Assembly (NCBI GenBank): GCA_026981825.1
Contig: JALSID010000020.1
Span: 1 to 33,876, forward strand
Reading direction: 5' to 3'
DNA from: Planctomycetota bacterium
Lineage (GTDB): Bacteria; Planctomycetota; Planctomycetia; JALXBF01
Length of the DNA stretch: 33,876 bases
This document shows positions 24,624 to 33,034 of the stretch, in pieces. The number at the start of each line of letters is the position of its first letter. Within the stretch, counting starts at the first letter, position 1. The notes beneath the pieces were generated by a model. The model made no database searches, was not told the origin of the DNA, and saw nothing but the letters and a program-made list of their open reading frames with translations. Both the position numbers and the translations under genes were made by a program.

Positions 24624-27600
24624 ATGTACCTGCGCGCGGTGACGCTTTTCGCTCTCGCTGCTGTCGGCCTGCACCCGGCTGAATCTGCAGACCGCGCGGG
24701 GATCGCCTTTTTCGAGGAAAAGATCCGTCCACTACTGGTGGCGCGATGCGTCAAATGTCACGGGCCGACCGTCCAAAAAGCCGGCCTGCGACTCGATCGC
24801 ACGCCCTACATCCGAACAGGCAGCGACAGCGGCCCGGTTATCTCCCCAGGAACTCCCGATCGGAGCAAACTGATTCGGGCCGTGCGCTACCAGGACCCCG
24901 ACCTGCAAATGCCCCCTACAGGGAAATTGTCCAAAGCAGAGATTGCTTTGCTGGAACAGTGGGTCCGGATGGGAGCCCCCATGCCAGATGAACCGTCCGA
25001 GCCGGCGGCCTCCCAAACGGATCAGAACTCCGTCTTCCGGCAGCGAGCAAGACACTGGTCCTACAGCCCCCTTCGCCGCGTGTATCCCCCCGTTCTAGAT
25101 GCGTCCGATTGGGCCACGTCACCGGTCGATCTGTTCGTGTTACGCCGCCATCGGGCTGCAGGAGTAACGGCCGCTCCGCCGGCCGATCGCGCCACATTGA
25201 TCCGCCGCGCCACCTATGACCTGCTCGGGCTGCCCCCGTCCCTTGACCAGCTCCAGACCTTTCTCAACGATCCCCGCCCCGACGCCTTCGATCGACTCCT
25301 CGATCGCCTCCTCGCATCCCCCCACTATGGCGAACGCTGGGGGCGGCATTGGCTCGATCTGGTCCGATACGCAGAAACGCGCGGGCACGAATTCGACTTC
25401 GATATCTTCAACGCCTGGAGGTACCGCGACTACGTCATCCGAGCTTTCAATGCGGACATCCCCTACGATCGGTTTGTCCTCGAACACATCGCGGGGGACC
25501 TGCTCGATCCACCCCGGCGAGATCCTGGCACGGGTCTGAACGAGTCGATCGTGGCCACGGCATTCTGGTGGCTGGGGGAGGGTAAACACTCCCCGGTCGC
25601 TGTCAAGCGCGAGGAAGCGGACCGGATTGCAAACCAGCTAAACGTTTTCGGCAAAGCGTTCCTCGGCCAAACGCTCGTGTGCGCCCGCTGCCACGACCAC
25701 AAGTTCGACCCCATCCGCCAGGAGGATTACTACGCCATGGCGGGCTTCCTGACCAGCTCGCGCTACCAGCAAGCGTTCTTGGATCCTCCGGAAAAGTTCG
25801 CTGCCCCCTGCTCACACATGGGCACTCTACGCGACCGAGCCCTGCGCAACTGGCTGCGGCACTTCGACCCTCAACGAACTACTCTTCGGCTCAAGTCTGC
25901 ACTGCTGGCCGCTTGCGACGTACTGCAGGGGAAACCGGTCGATGTGGCCGCCGCGCAACACGCCGTTCCGACTACTGAAGTGAAGAGCGCGGTCGAGCTG
26001 CTCCGATCGAGGGCGAAGGTATCTATCGCCGATCCGCTCGCGGTCGCGTTCCGATTGGCCACGGCTCAGACCGGCATCGACAGTGTTCTTGGAGACCTAC
26101 AACGCGAGTGGCAGACCCTTGCTGCCGAAGCCGCCGAAAGCTACCGGCCGGTGACCGTGTTCGAAGGCTTCTGGTCACGCAGCAGCTTTGCCAGGAACTG
26201 GTTTGCTACCGGCTACGCGTTCGGAGACCGACCGGTGCACGGTGCTGAACTCGGGCCGCTCAGCGGCGAACCGCTCCGTTTGCTTGAGCCGGGGACCGTC
26301 GACAGTGCCCGCCTATCGAAACGGCTCGAAGGGGTGCTTCGGTCGCGTACGTTCCCGATTGAGCGGCCGTACATCCACGTTCTGGCAGCGGGACAAGGGG
26401 GCAGAATCCACGTCGTCATCGACAACTTCGTCCTGATCCGGAATCCAATCTACGGTGACCTCCGCCAGGTGGTCGATGCCCCGGAGCTGCGCTGGTACAC
26501 GATTGACGTCTCCATGTGGCGGGGCGAGCGTGCTTACATCGAAATCGTGGACAGCTCGATGCCCACGCCTTCGCACAATCTGTCCCGGGAAGCGAAGGAG
26601 GAGCGGCCGCGTGACGACTGGATCCGCGTGGACGAGATTGTCTTCTCGGACGACGAGCGCCCCCCCACCCATAGCGCCCCCCTTACGGGCCGGCTGCTGG
26701 CGGCACTGCGCGATTCCCCGCGTCTCGAAACGCTCTGCACCTGGTACGCAAACGTGGTTGTCCAAACCCTGCTGCGCGCACGGAGCGAACAGCCCCTGGC
26801 CGACCAGGAGCAAGAGGCGAAGGATCGAGTCGCGTTGGTGAACGCGTTTCTGCACGCTGGCCTGCTAGGTGGGGTTCTGGCCGAGGAAGCGGAACCACTC
26901 ACGCACGAGTACACAGCCGTGGAGCAAACACTGGGCGCGCCGGCCCGTGCCCCGGCAATGAGCGATGGATCGGCCTGGAACGAATACGTGCACATCCGCG
27001 GCATACCGGAGAACAAAGGTCCCGTGGTACCCCGGAGATTCCTGGCGATCTTCGCCGGTACGACCCCCATCGAAAGCAGCGGCAGCGGTCGACTGCAACT
27101 CGCTCGCCAGGTTATCGACCCTGCTGTCACACCGGTACTACCACGAGTTATGGTCAACCGAGTCTGGCAACACCACTTCGGTCGGGGAATCGTGCCGACT
27201 CCGGATGACTTTGGGCACATGGGGCAGCCGCCAACCCATCCGGACCTCCTCGAATGGCTGGCCCAGTACTTCATCGAGCATGATTGGTCCGTGAAACGGC
27301 TACACCGGCTGATCATGCTAAGCAGCACGTATCGCATGTCCGGCCGAGCCGATCCAGGAGCCGTCGCTCGCGATCCCAACAACCGCCTCTACCACCATAT
27401 GCCGCTTCGCCGGCTCGAAGCCGAGGCGATTCGAGACGCCATTCTTGCGGTCTCCGGTAGGTTGAACCGCACCATGTTTGGGCCGGGTGTTCTGCCTTAC
27501 CTGACTCCGTTCATGGAAGGGCGAGGACGGCCCAGCACAAGCGGCCCCCTCGACGGCGACGGCCGCAGAAGCATCTACATCAACGTGCGGCGCAACTTCT

Positions 27601-27962
27601 TGACGCCCATGCTGCTCGTCTTCGACTATCCGGTGCCGTTCACCACGATCGGCCAGCGAAGCGTTTCGAACGTCCCGGCACAGGCGTTGACGTTGATGAA
27701 CAGCCCGTTCGTCGTGCAACAGGCAAGGCGGTGGGCGGAGAAGCTCCTGCACGAGCTGCCCGACAGCGACAACGAAGTACGCGTACGGCGGCTCTATTTG
27801 GAAGCGTTCAGCCGAGAGCCAACGGCTACTGAGTTGCACGCGGCGATGGAGTTCCTCGCCGCTCAGGCCAAAGAATACGGTACGGACGCAAACGACATCC
27901 GGGTCTGGGCGGATCTGTGCCACGTGCTGTTCAATGTGAAGGAGTTCATCTTCATCCCCTAG
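24624..27962 (+). CDS. PSCyt1-DUF1549-DUF1553 protein (planctomycete cytochrome C-type)
   Basis: 1112 residues from the ATG at 24624, which has AGGAG 7 bp upstream; a GTG at 24603 is less likely. A signal peptide (about 1-22) directs it outward. The PSCyt1 domain at about 27-120 has the haem motif CVKCH at 42-46 and a Met-containing LQMPPTGKLS segment as possible axial ligand. DUF1549 at about 160-380 contains DLLGLPPS, HYGERWGRHWLDLVRYAET and a second CxxCH (CARCH, 353-357). After a less conserved middle of beta-sandwich character, DUF1553 fills about 805-1065 (VMVNRVWQHHFGRGIVPTPDDFG). Family knowledge: these large proteins always travel with DUF1501 partners in planctomycetes and are suspected to act in polysaccharide or sulfated glycan breakdown in the envelope; biochemistry is unsettled. 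The partner follows after 10 bp. Confidence 0.92.
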   Translation: MYLRAVTLFALAAVGLHPAESADRAGIAFFEEKIRPLLVARCVKCHGPTVQKAGLRLDRTPYIRTGSDSGPVISPGTPDRSKLIRAVRYQDPDLQMPPTGKLSKAEIALLEQWVRMGAPMPDEPSEPAASQTDQNSVFRQRARHWSYSPLRRVYPPVLDASDWATSPVDLFVLRRHRAAGVTAAPPADRATLIRRATYDLLGLPPSLDQLQTFLNDPRPDAFDRLLDRLLASPHYGERWGRHWLDLVRYAETRGHEFDFDIFNAWRYRDYVIRAFNADIPYDRFVLEHIAGDLLDPPRRDPGTGLNESIVATAFWWLGEGKHSPVAVKREEADRIANQLNVFGKAFLGQTLVCARCHDHKFDPIRQEDYYAMAGFLTSSRYQQAFLDPPEKFAAPCSHMGTLRDRALRNWLRHFDPQRTTLRLKSALLAACDVLQGKPVDVAAAQHAVPTTEVKSAVELLRSRAKVSIADPLAVAFRLATAQTGIDSVLGDLQREWQTLAAEAAESYRPVTVFEGFWSRSSFARNWFATGYAFGDRPVHGAELGPLSGEPLRLLEPGTVDSARLSKRLEGVLRSRTFPIERPYIHVLAAGQGGRIHVVIDNFVLIRNPIYGDLRQVVDAPELRWYTIDVSMWRGERAYIEIVDSSMPTPSHNLSREAKEERPRDDWIRVDEIVFSDDERPPTHSAPLTGRLLAALRDSPRLETLCTWYANVVVQTLLRARSEQPLADQEQEAKDRVALVNAFLHAGLLGGVLAEEAEPLTHEYTAVEQTLGAPARAPAMSDGSAWNEYVHIRGIPENKGPVVPRRFLAIFAGTTPIESSGSGRLQLARQVIDPAVTPVLPRVMVNRVWQHHFGRGIVPTPDDFGHMGQPPTHPDLLEWLAQYFIEHDWSVKRLHRLIMLSSTYRMSGRADPGAVARDPNNRLYHHMPLRRLEAEAIRDAILAVSGRLNRTMFGPGVLPYLTPFMEGRGRPSTSGPLDGDGRRSIYINVRRNFLTPMLLVFDYPVPFTTIGQRSVSNVPAQALTLMNSPFVVQQARRWAEKLLHELPDSDNEVRVRRLYLEAFSREPTATELHAAMEFLAAQAKEYGTDANDIRVWADLCHVLFNVKEFIFIP

Positions 27963-27972
27963 GGACTGAGTC

Positions 27973-29403
27973 ATGCAGTGTGGCAACTACATGGGCAGGC
28001 CGATCAGCCGTCGGGAAATGCTCCTGCGGTGCACTGCGGGATTCGGTGCCCTGGCGCTCACGGCGCTGATGTCAGAGCGGTCGTACGGGGAACGTCTTCG
28101 GCTCGACGGGGGACCGCTTGCTCCGAAGCCACCACATTACAAGCCAAAGGCCCGCAACGTCATCTTCCTCTACATGGATGGGGGACCATCTCAAGTGGAC
28201 ACATTCGATCCCAAGCCACGGCTGGATAGGGAACACGGCCAGCCGATCAAGATGAAAGTCCCCCGCACCCAATTCAACAACGTGGGCAATGTGCTCAAGT
28301 CCCCCTGGAAGTTCCGTCGCTATGGGGAGAGCGGAATCCCTGTAAGCGATCTCTTCCCCAACGTAGCAAGGTGCGTCGATGAGCTCTGCATCATTCGATC
28401 GATGGTTTCGGAGTTCTCGGAGCACACGAACGCCAACTATTTCCTCCACACCGGCTTCGGCCAACAGGGACGTCCCAGCATGGGGGCCTGGATCACTTAC
28501 GGACTCGGCACCGACTGCCAGGACGTCCCCGGCTTCATCGTGCTCAACGGGGGGCTGATCCCGCCCGGCGGTCTGGACAATTTCGCAAGCGGTTTCCTAC
28601 CGGCCACGTTTCAGGGATCTGTGTTCAAGTACGGCAAGCACCCGGTGGCTAACCTGGTCTCTCCGGAACCCAGCCGGAGGCTTCAGAGCAACAAACTACG
28701 GCTAATGCAGAGCCTGGACCGCACCGTCCTGGGCCGCATCTCGGACGCGGATGCGATTGAATCGGCCATCCGGAACTATGAGCTTGCGTTCCGGATGCAG
28801 ACGGCGGTGCCTGCTTTGCTGGACCTTCGCGGTGAAACCCGCGCGACCAGGAAGCTCTACGGCCTGGACTCGGACTACGCCCCCACACGGACGTATGGCA
28901 CGCTCTGTCTCCTCGCCCGGCGGCTGGTCGAACGGGGTGTTCGTTTTGTCGAACTCACTTGTCCGAATGTGGGAGCGGACCGTTGGGACCAGCACAGCGG
29001 TCTGAAGGAAGGCCATGAACGGAACGCTCGTGCGGTGGACCAGCCCATTGCGGGGTTGTTAACCGACCTGAAAGCGCGGGGCCTTTTGGAGGAGACGATC
29101 GTGCTCTGGGGGGGTGAATTCGGTCGCACTCCCATGGCCCAGGGAACCAATGGCCGCGACCACAACCCGTTTGGGTTCACGATGTGGCTTGCAGGGGGCG
29201 GTGTGAAGGGAGGCACTGTCTACGGCGCCACCGACGAGTACGGCTACTTCGCGGTGGAGAACAAGGTGGAGATCCACGACCTCCACGCCACGATCCTTCA
29301 CCTGCTGGGCATAGACCATACTCGGCTGACCTTCCGTTTCGGGGGCCGCGACATGCGTCTGACGGACGTCAAGGGGCGTGTCCTCTACGAGATCTTGGCC
29401 TGA
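27973..29403 (+). CDS. DUF1501 family protein (alkaline-phosphatase-fold, Tat-type signal)
   Basis: 476 residues. The N-terminus has a twin-arginine-like signal, ISRREMLLRCTAGFGALALTAL, so it should be exported folded. The start may be ATG 27973 or 27991; neither has a strong ribosome site. Conserved features include IFLYMDGGPSQVDTFDPKP near 60, with the DGGPS metal-site-like motif, WGGEFGRTPM near 379, GRDHNPFGF and HDLHATILHLLGID. Family knowledge: DUF1501 resembles sulfatase and phosphatase folds and is encoded directly after PSCyt1/DUF1549/DUF1553 proteins, as here (10-bp gap). Both should act in the same envelope process. The substrate is unknown. Confidence 0.92.
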   Translation: MQCGNYMGRPISRREMLLRCTAGFGALALTALMSERSYGERLRLDGGPLAPKPPHYKPKARNVIFLYMDGGPSQVDTFDPKPRLDREHGQPIKMKVPRTQFNNVGNVLKSPWKFRRYGESGIPVSDLFPNVARCVDELCIIRSMVSEFSEHTNANYFLHTGFGQQGRPSMGAWITYGLGTDCQDVPGFIVLNGGLIPPGGLDNFASGFLPATFQGSVFKYGKHPVANLVSPEPSRRLQSNKLRLMQSLDRTVLGRISDADAIESAIRNYELAFRMQTAVPALLDLRGETRATRKLYGLDSDYAPTRTYGTLCLLARRLVERGVRFVELTCPNVGADRWDQHSGLKEGHERNARAVDQPIAGLLTDLKARGLLEETIVLWGGEFGRTPMAQGTNGRDHNPFGFTMWLAGGGVKGGTVYGATDEYGYFAVENKVEIHDLHATILHLLGIDHTRLTFRFGGRDMRLTDVKGRVLYEILA

Positions 29404-29896
29404 TCGCCTGTCCACCCCCGCGTGGCCCCTGGGAAGGATCGGCGGTCTTTCAAAGCGGAGGGGTGCCAAGCCCCGTCGCCACCAACAGCTCACCTGACCA
29501 CGTCCCCCGGAGCGGCTCAAGTCGCGGCACCGCCTAACCTTTACGGCACTCCGAGGCGCCTCGCAGCCAAGGGCTGCCACATGCTTGGCCTCAGAATTCA
29601 CGCTCCGCCCGCCGCTTTGGTTTTTCTCGCGGAGGTCGAGCGGCTCGGTCCGGGGGGGTAGCCCAGTAGCCGGAGCCTGCATGCGGCCGCTGGGGCGAAA
29701 GGGCCAGACCGCCGCTCCCCTTGTCCCGCCGGGCGGCGGGCTAGGGGCCGCTTCGGCCCGCGGCCCAAGCGGCGAGAGAGGGCGCGCCCTATGGCCGATC
29801 CTGTGACGGGCGGGCTGTTTTTCGCTCGGTGCGAGTCAGCTTTCCCATCGGTTCCCTGGCGCCAGCGCTTTGGTGCGGACCCGGGCCGGGTCGCGC

Positions 29897-29934
29897 TACC
29901 ACTGCGCCGTCGCGCCGGCGACGGCGCAGTGGTA
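29897..29934. repeat. Perfect 17-bp inverted repeat
   Basis: TACCACTGCGCCGTCGC (29897-29913) and its exact reverse complement (29918-29934) are separated by 4 bases. It is among the strongest hairpins in the window. There is no T tract, and it lies far from any gene end, so it does not look like a terminator; a mobile REP/MITE-like unit is possible. Confidence 0.8.
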
Positions 29935-30035
29935 CCCCCGCCGCGCCGCGGCGGGGAGGACGGCTCGCCAGCGTGCGCTCGGCTCCGGCCGCCTGCGGAG
30001 GCGCGCATTCCTCGCCAGCCGGGGCTACTCCGCGC

Positions 30036-30054
30036 GGCGAGCCGCAGGCTCGCC
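30036..30054. repeat. Perfect 8-bp inverted repeat
   Basis: GGCGAGCC (30036-30043), GCA, GGCTCGCC (30047-30054). It is one of several palindromes in this GC-rich spacer. Confidence 0.6.
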
Positions 30055-30235
30055 GGTACCGCCTGGGCGAAAAGGCAACGGGTCCGAATTGGACGGGGGC
30101 TGAGGAAGGAAAGCCGCAGCGCCCTCCTCCCAGCTAAGACGCTGCCCCGGGGTCCTCTGCGCCGGCCATCCCCCGGCAAAGCGGTCGCCGACGGTCGCTT
30201 CAACGAGTGGATGAAGGCGCAGTCCTGACGTACAG

Positions 30236-30297
30236 ACTCACCACAGAGACACAGACAGCAGAGGGAAAGACAAAACCGAAACTCTGCGTCTCTCTGG
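30236..30297. repeat. CACAGAGACACAG-type dispersed repeat (fragment)
   Basis: CTCACCACAGAGACACAGAC followed by an A/G-rich stretch and CTGCGTCTCTCTGG at the far side. CACAGAGACACAGAG-like units are, from memory, common in intergenic DNA of planctomycetes and some other phyla and yield spurious Cys/Leu-rich translations. Only this one copy was noticed here. Confidence 0.5.
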
Positions 30298-30656
30298 TTT
30301 TCGCCCTGCAGCCGACCGGTTGGCTCCGGCGGCGGAAGTTCCGGCGCGACAATTGTCGGATCGGCGCGCGTCACGACGGGCACGGCCGTCGCGGATTGGC
30401 CTCGTGTCCATGGATGCCCCCGGTCTTCTCTCCCCGGATCTCCAGCTTGGCAAGGATTGTTCAGGGGCAGCCTAGCGGCGCGGGGAAGCCTTTGCGGAGC
30501 GAGCGACAGCGTAGCGGGAAGGAGCTGCCTCGCCGGGTGTTAGGTTGCCGCTGCAAATGGTGGGATCGGTTGCTGGTCCGGATCAACCTGGTTTAGGATA
30601 GAAGCGAGGCCGCGGGCGCGCGGAGCCGGGCGCTGATCGACAAGTGGCTAAGTCCG

Positions 30657-31809
30657 ATGTGGGCGCCGGGTTCTCGGTGGCACAGGGCACATCGCTTAAG
30701 AGCAGTGCCGTGCGATGACAATCGCACGGGCTTCTACCACGATCCGGATGGGCCGTTGGGTCCGGAGCCGGAGAGGTTCACGTTTGTGCTGCACGATCTG
30801 GCTCAGCCACCGACGGCGGAGCAGGTGTCGCAGGGTGGGCTGGCGCCGTATGTGGACGGGGTGTATGGGAGCGGGGCGTTTGCGGCGAACCCGGTGGCGG
30901 ACTTTGTGGACGGGGACACCTCGGACGGGATCACGCCCACGCTAACGGACCGCCGGCTGTACGGTGCGGGGGGTGGATGAGCTGTTGGCGCGCGAGGGCG
31001 CAGATGGGGTGGTGGAACTGGCTCTAGCGGACCTGCTCGCCTCCGTGAAGCAATGGACGAGCCCATCGGGTGACACGGCCGCCTACTACGAATCCGACAC
31101 CTACGGCAGCGTGCTTTCCCGACAGCCGGTTGGTGGTCGGCGGTTCGCTCACAGTGCGAGGCCGTGGGACGCTACCGCAGATCGCTACGACTACCGTGGG
31201 CGAGCGTATGATCCCGCCGTCGGTCGGTTTCTGTCCCAGGACCCACTTGGAACCGGGCCGGACCACAACCCCTACAGGTATGTTGGGAATTCCCCCACTT
31301 CGCGGACCGATCCTCTAGGGCTGTGCCACGCATCCGTCCGTGGGAGCGATGGGGGGTGGGCCAGCGGGGGCAAATCGGCAGGCGGGGGAGCTTTTGGGCT
31401 GGCTCCCGCCGCAGTTGGGGAGATGCCCTCGGTGGATGGCGGGGATCTCTTCATGGTTGGCGACCAGGAAACGCAACAAGCCATCGGCCGGCTTCCTGAG
31501 CCCCTCTCTGGACCGCAGGACGCGCCTGGATCTCCCATTTCTGGCTACGGCGAAACCCTGGCGTTTCTGGGCATCGGCAGGCTATTAGCCTGCTGGCGGT
31601 GTCGGCGAATTCTAAACGTCGTAAAGGGCCCATCGGTGAGGGACCTCTGGCTTGAATGCTACCGGCGGCACCCGGAAGACTATGGTAAGGTAGTGGATTG
31701 TTTTCAGAGGAGGAAAAAGGCAACTGAGAGGCAGCTCGAGCTCATAAAGAGAACCGCACCGAACTGCGTGAAGTGCTTCCAAGTAAAGCCCAGGCCGACT
31801 CGACTGTAA
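30657..31809 (+). pseudogene. Frameshifted C-terminal tip of an Rhs/YD-repeat protein with variable C-terminus
   Basis: The part up to about 30980 reads LTDRRLYGAG in one frame; the next frame, open from 30964 to 31809, continues GVDELLAREGADGVVELALADLLASV. Rhs proteins of this type read YGxGVDELLAREDADG and a DHLGSV-like step here, so both frames are parts of one gene split at a G6 run (30968-30973); five Gs would restore it. The core ends with YDYRGRAYDPAVGRFLSQDPL and DPLGL (to about 31322), the standard border of Rhs cores. After it come 162 residues of unshared C-terminal sequence with a CWRC and an NCVKC pair, the position where polymorphic toxins sit; no known toxin motif was recognised. 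The large upstream Rhs body is missing, so this is an orphan tip. Confidence 0.75.
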
Positions 31810-31879
31810 AGCGCTTGCAGCCTCCTGAGCCAGCCGTTCGCGCTGCACGGCGGAAACAGCCTCCAACGGGCAGTGTGGA

Positions 31880-33028
31880 ATGACCCGAACGAGTGGCAAT
31901 AAGCCCCAACAGCCGAGGAATTTTCGACTCTGGCTGTCGGTGGCGATAAGTGCACTTTTAATTGGGGGCATCCTGGTTAGGCGAGGTAGCTACCCGAGCC
32001 CATGGCTGGTGACGAGCCTAAGCCTGTGGGAGTACGCGTCGCCGCCCGTTGGCCCCTACGACGCAGGAGAGTGCCTGGTCGCTGCCGTCGAGCTGTTAGG
32101 AGCGTCTGCTGGCAGCGCGCGCCAAGGATCCACTGATGGACTACCGCCGCGCAAAATGGAGCAATTCGGACGCATTTTGGACAACCTGGCCAACGCCCGA
32201 CACAGCAGTCTCCAGCCCTTCATTGGTGAGCAACGAGCCTTGCACTACTTAGTGGCTACGGGCCGGGAGCCTGTGGCTGAGCTGGGGCCTCGTGTGATCA
32301 CGTTAGGCGAGTTAAACAGCTTTCTCGCAGCGGTGGAGGGATACATCGCCCGCCGTGATGAGGAGCTTACGGTTGCGGGCCGGGTCGCCTTGGCGCGTAC
32401 GTTGCTGCTGGTGGGATACCAGTTCGCGCGCAACGGCGAGAACGCTTACCTGCGGATAGCCCGCCAGTACCTGTGGCGCAAATCTGAGGAACTCGGCGGC
32501 TGGCAGCTCGAGCGGCTTCCCGATCCCCGAGTGGCCTGCCACTCGTCCTGGTACCCCTGGGCCCCGGGCGGGCTTCGCTTCATCCCCTACCTACTTTGGA
32601 ACTTACTCGGCCTGTCTCGTGCGGCAGAGGTGCCCTTCTTTTTATCGGACCTCGCAGCGGCGGTGAGCCTGATGGTACTGGCCGCAACGGTCGGTCACTT
32701 GGCAGGCATGCTCGTGGCGTATGTCGCCGGCAGACCTGGCATCAGAGCAGGACACATCCGATCGCGCCACTTGGCCGTGTTGCTCTGGGGGGCCCTTATG
32801 TTGAACCTGAGTCCTACCAGCTATGAGATGGGCGACCTGATCAGTACTTTGCGTTCAGTTCAGGACGCGCTCGACGCTGCGATTCTGGTTCAGATGGGTT
32901 GTATTGCGTTCGCCGCGTGCATGAACAGAATTGGCCGGCTGGGTAAGAGAGGCACGGTGGTCTTGGTTGTGACCCTTACGTTGGCGCCCTGGGCCGCGGC
33001 GAAGATTGCGGCCTACGCACTCCGGTAG
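31880..33028 (+). CDS. Membrane protein of unknown function, possible partner of the Rhs C-terminus
   Basis: 382 residues. One hydrophobic helix at about 17-34, a soluble middle (about 40-240) that is mostly helical, and a C-terminal part with about four membrane segments (SLMVLAATVGHLAGMLVAYVAG, HLAVLLWGALMLNL, a further one near 335 and one near 365). I do not recognise a family. Its start lies 70 bp after the Rhs tip on the same strand, where immunity genes usually lie, but 382 residues with several helices is large for an immunity protein. ATG 31880 has only a weak GTGGA upstream. The stop at 33026-33028 lies directly before IS110 remains, so the true 3' end could have been changed by the insertion. 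Confidence 0.6.
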   Translation: MTRTSGNKPQQPRNFRLWLSVAISALLIGGILVRRGSYPSPWLVTSLSLWEYASPPVGPYDAGECLVAAVELLGASAGSARQGSTDGLPPRKMEQFGRILDNLANARHSSLQPFIGEQRALHYLVATGREPVAELGPRVITLGELNSFLAAVEGYIARRDEELTVAGRVALARTLLLVGYQFARNGENAYLRIARQYLWRKSEELGGWQLERLPDPRVACHSSWYPWAPGGLRFIPYLLWNLLGLSRAAEVPFFLSDLAAAVSLMVLAATVGHLAGMLVAYVAGRPGIRAGHIRSRHLAVLLWGALMLNLSPTSYEMGDLISTLRSVQDALDAAILVQMGCIAFAACMNRIGRLGKRGTVVLVVTLTLAPWAAAKIAAYALR

Positions 33029-33034
33029 ACCTAT

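Larger units (their letters stand above)
29404..30656. other. GC-rich accessory spacer, no supported gene
   Basis: About 1.25 kb dense in inverted repeats, including a perfect 17-bp palindrome at 29897-29934 and one at 30036-30054, followed by a CACAGAGACACAG-type dispersed repeat. Long frames exist on both strands (for example minus 29598-30383), but they arise from the GC-rich repeats and show no domains. The stretch looks like eroded, repeat-rich DNA between the DUF1501 gene and Rhs remains. Confidence 0.55.

Noticed and set aside
29598..30383. 261-codon minus-strand frame
   Set aside because: Produced by GC-rich palindromes and the CACAGAGACACAG repeat; Arg/Pro/Ser-rich without domains.
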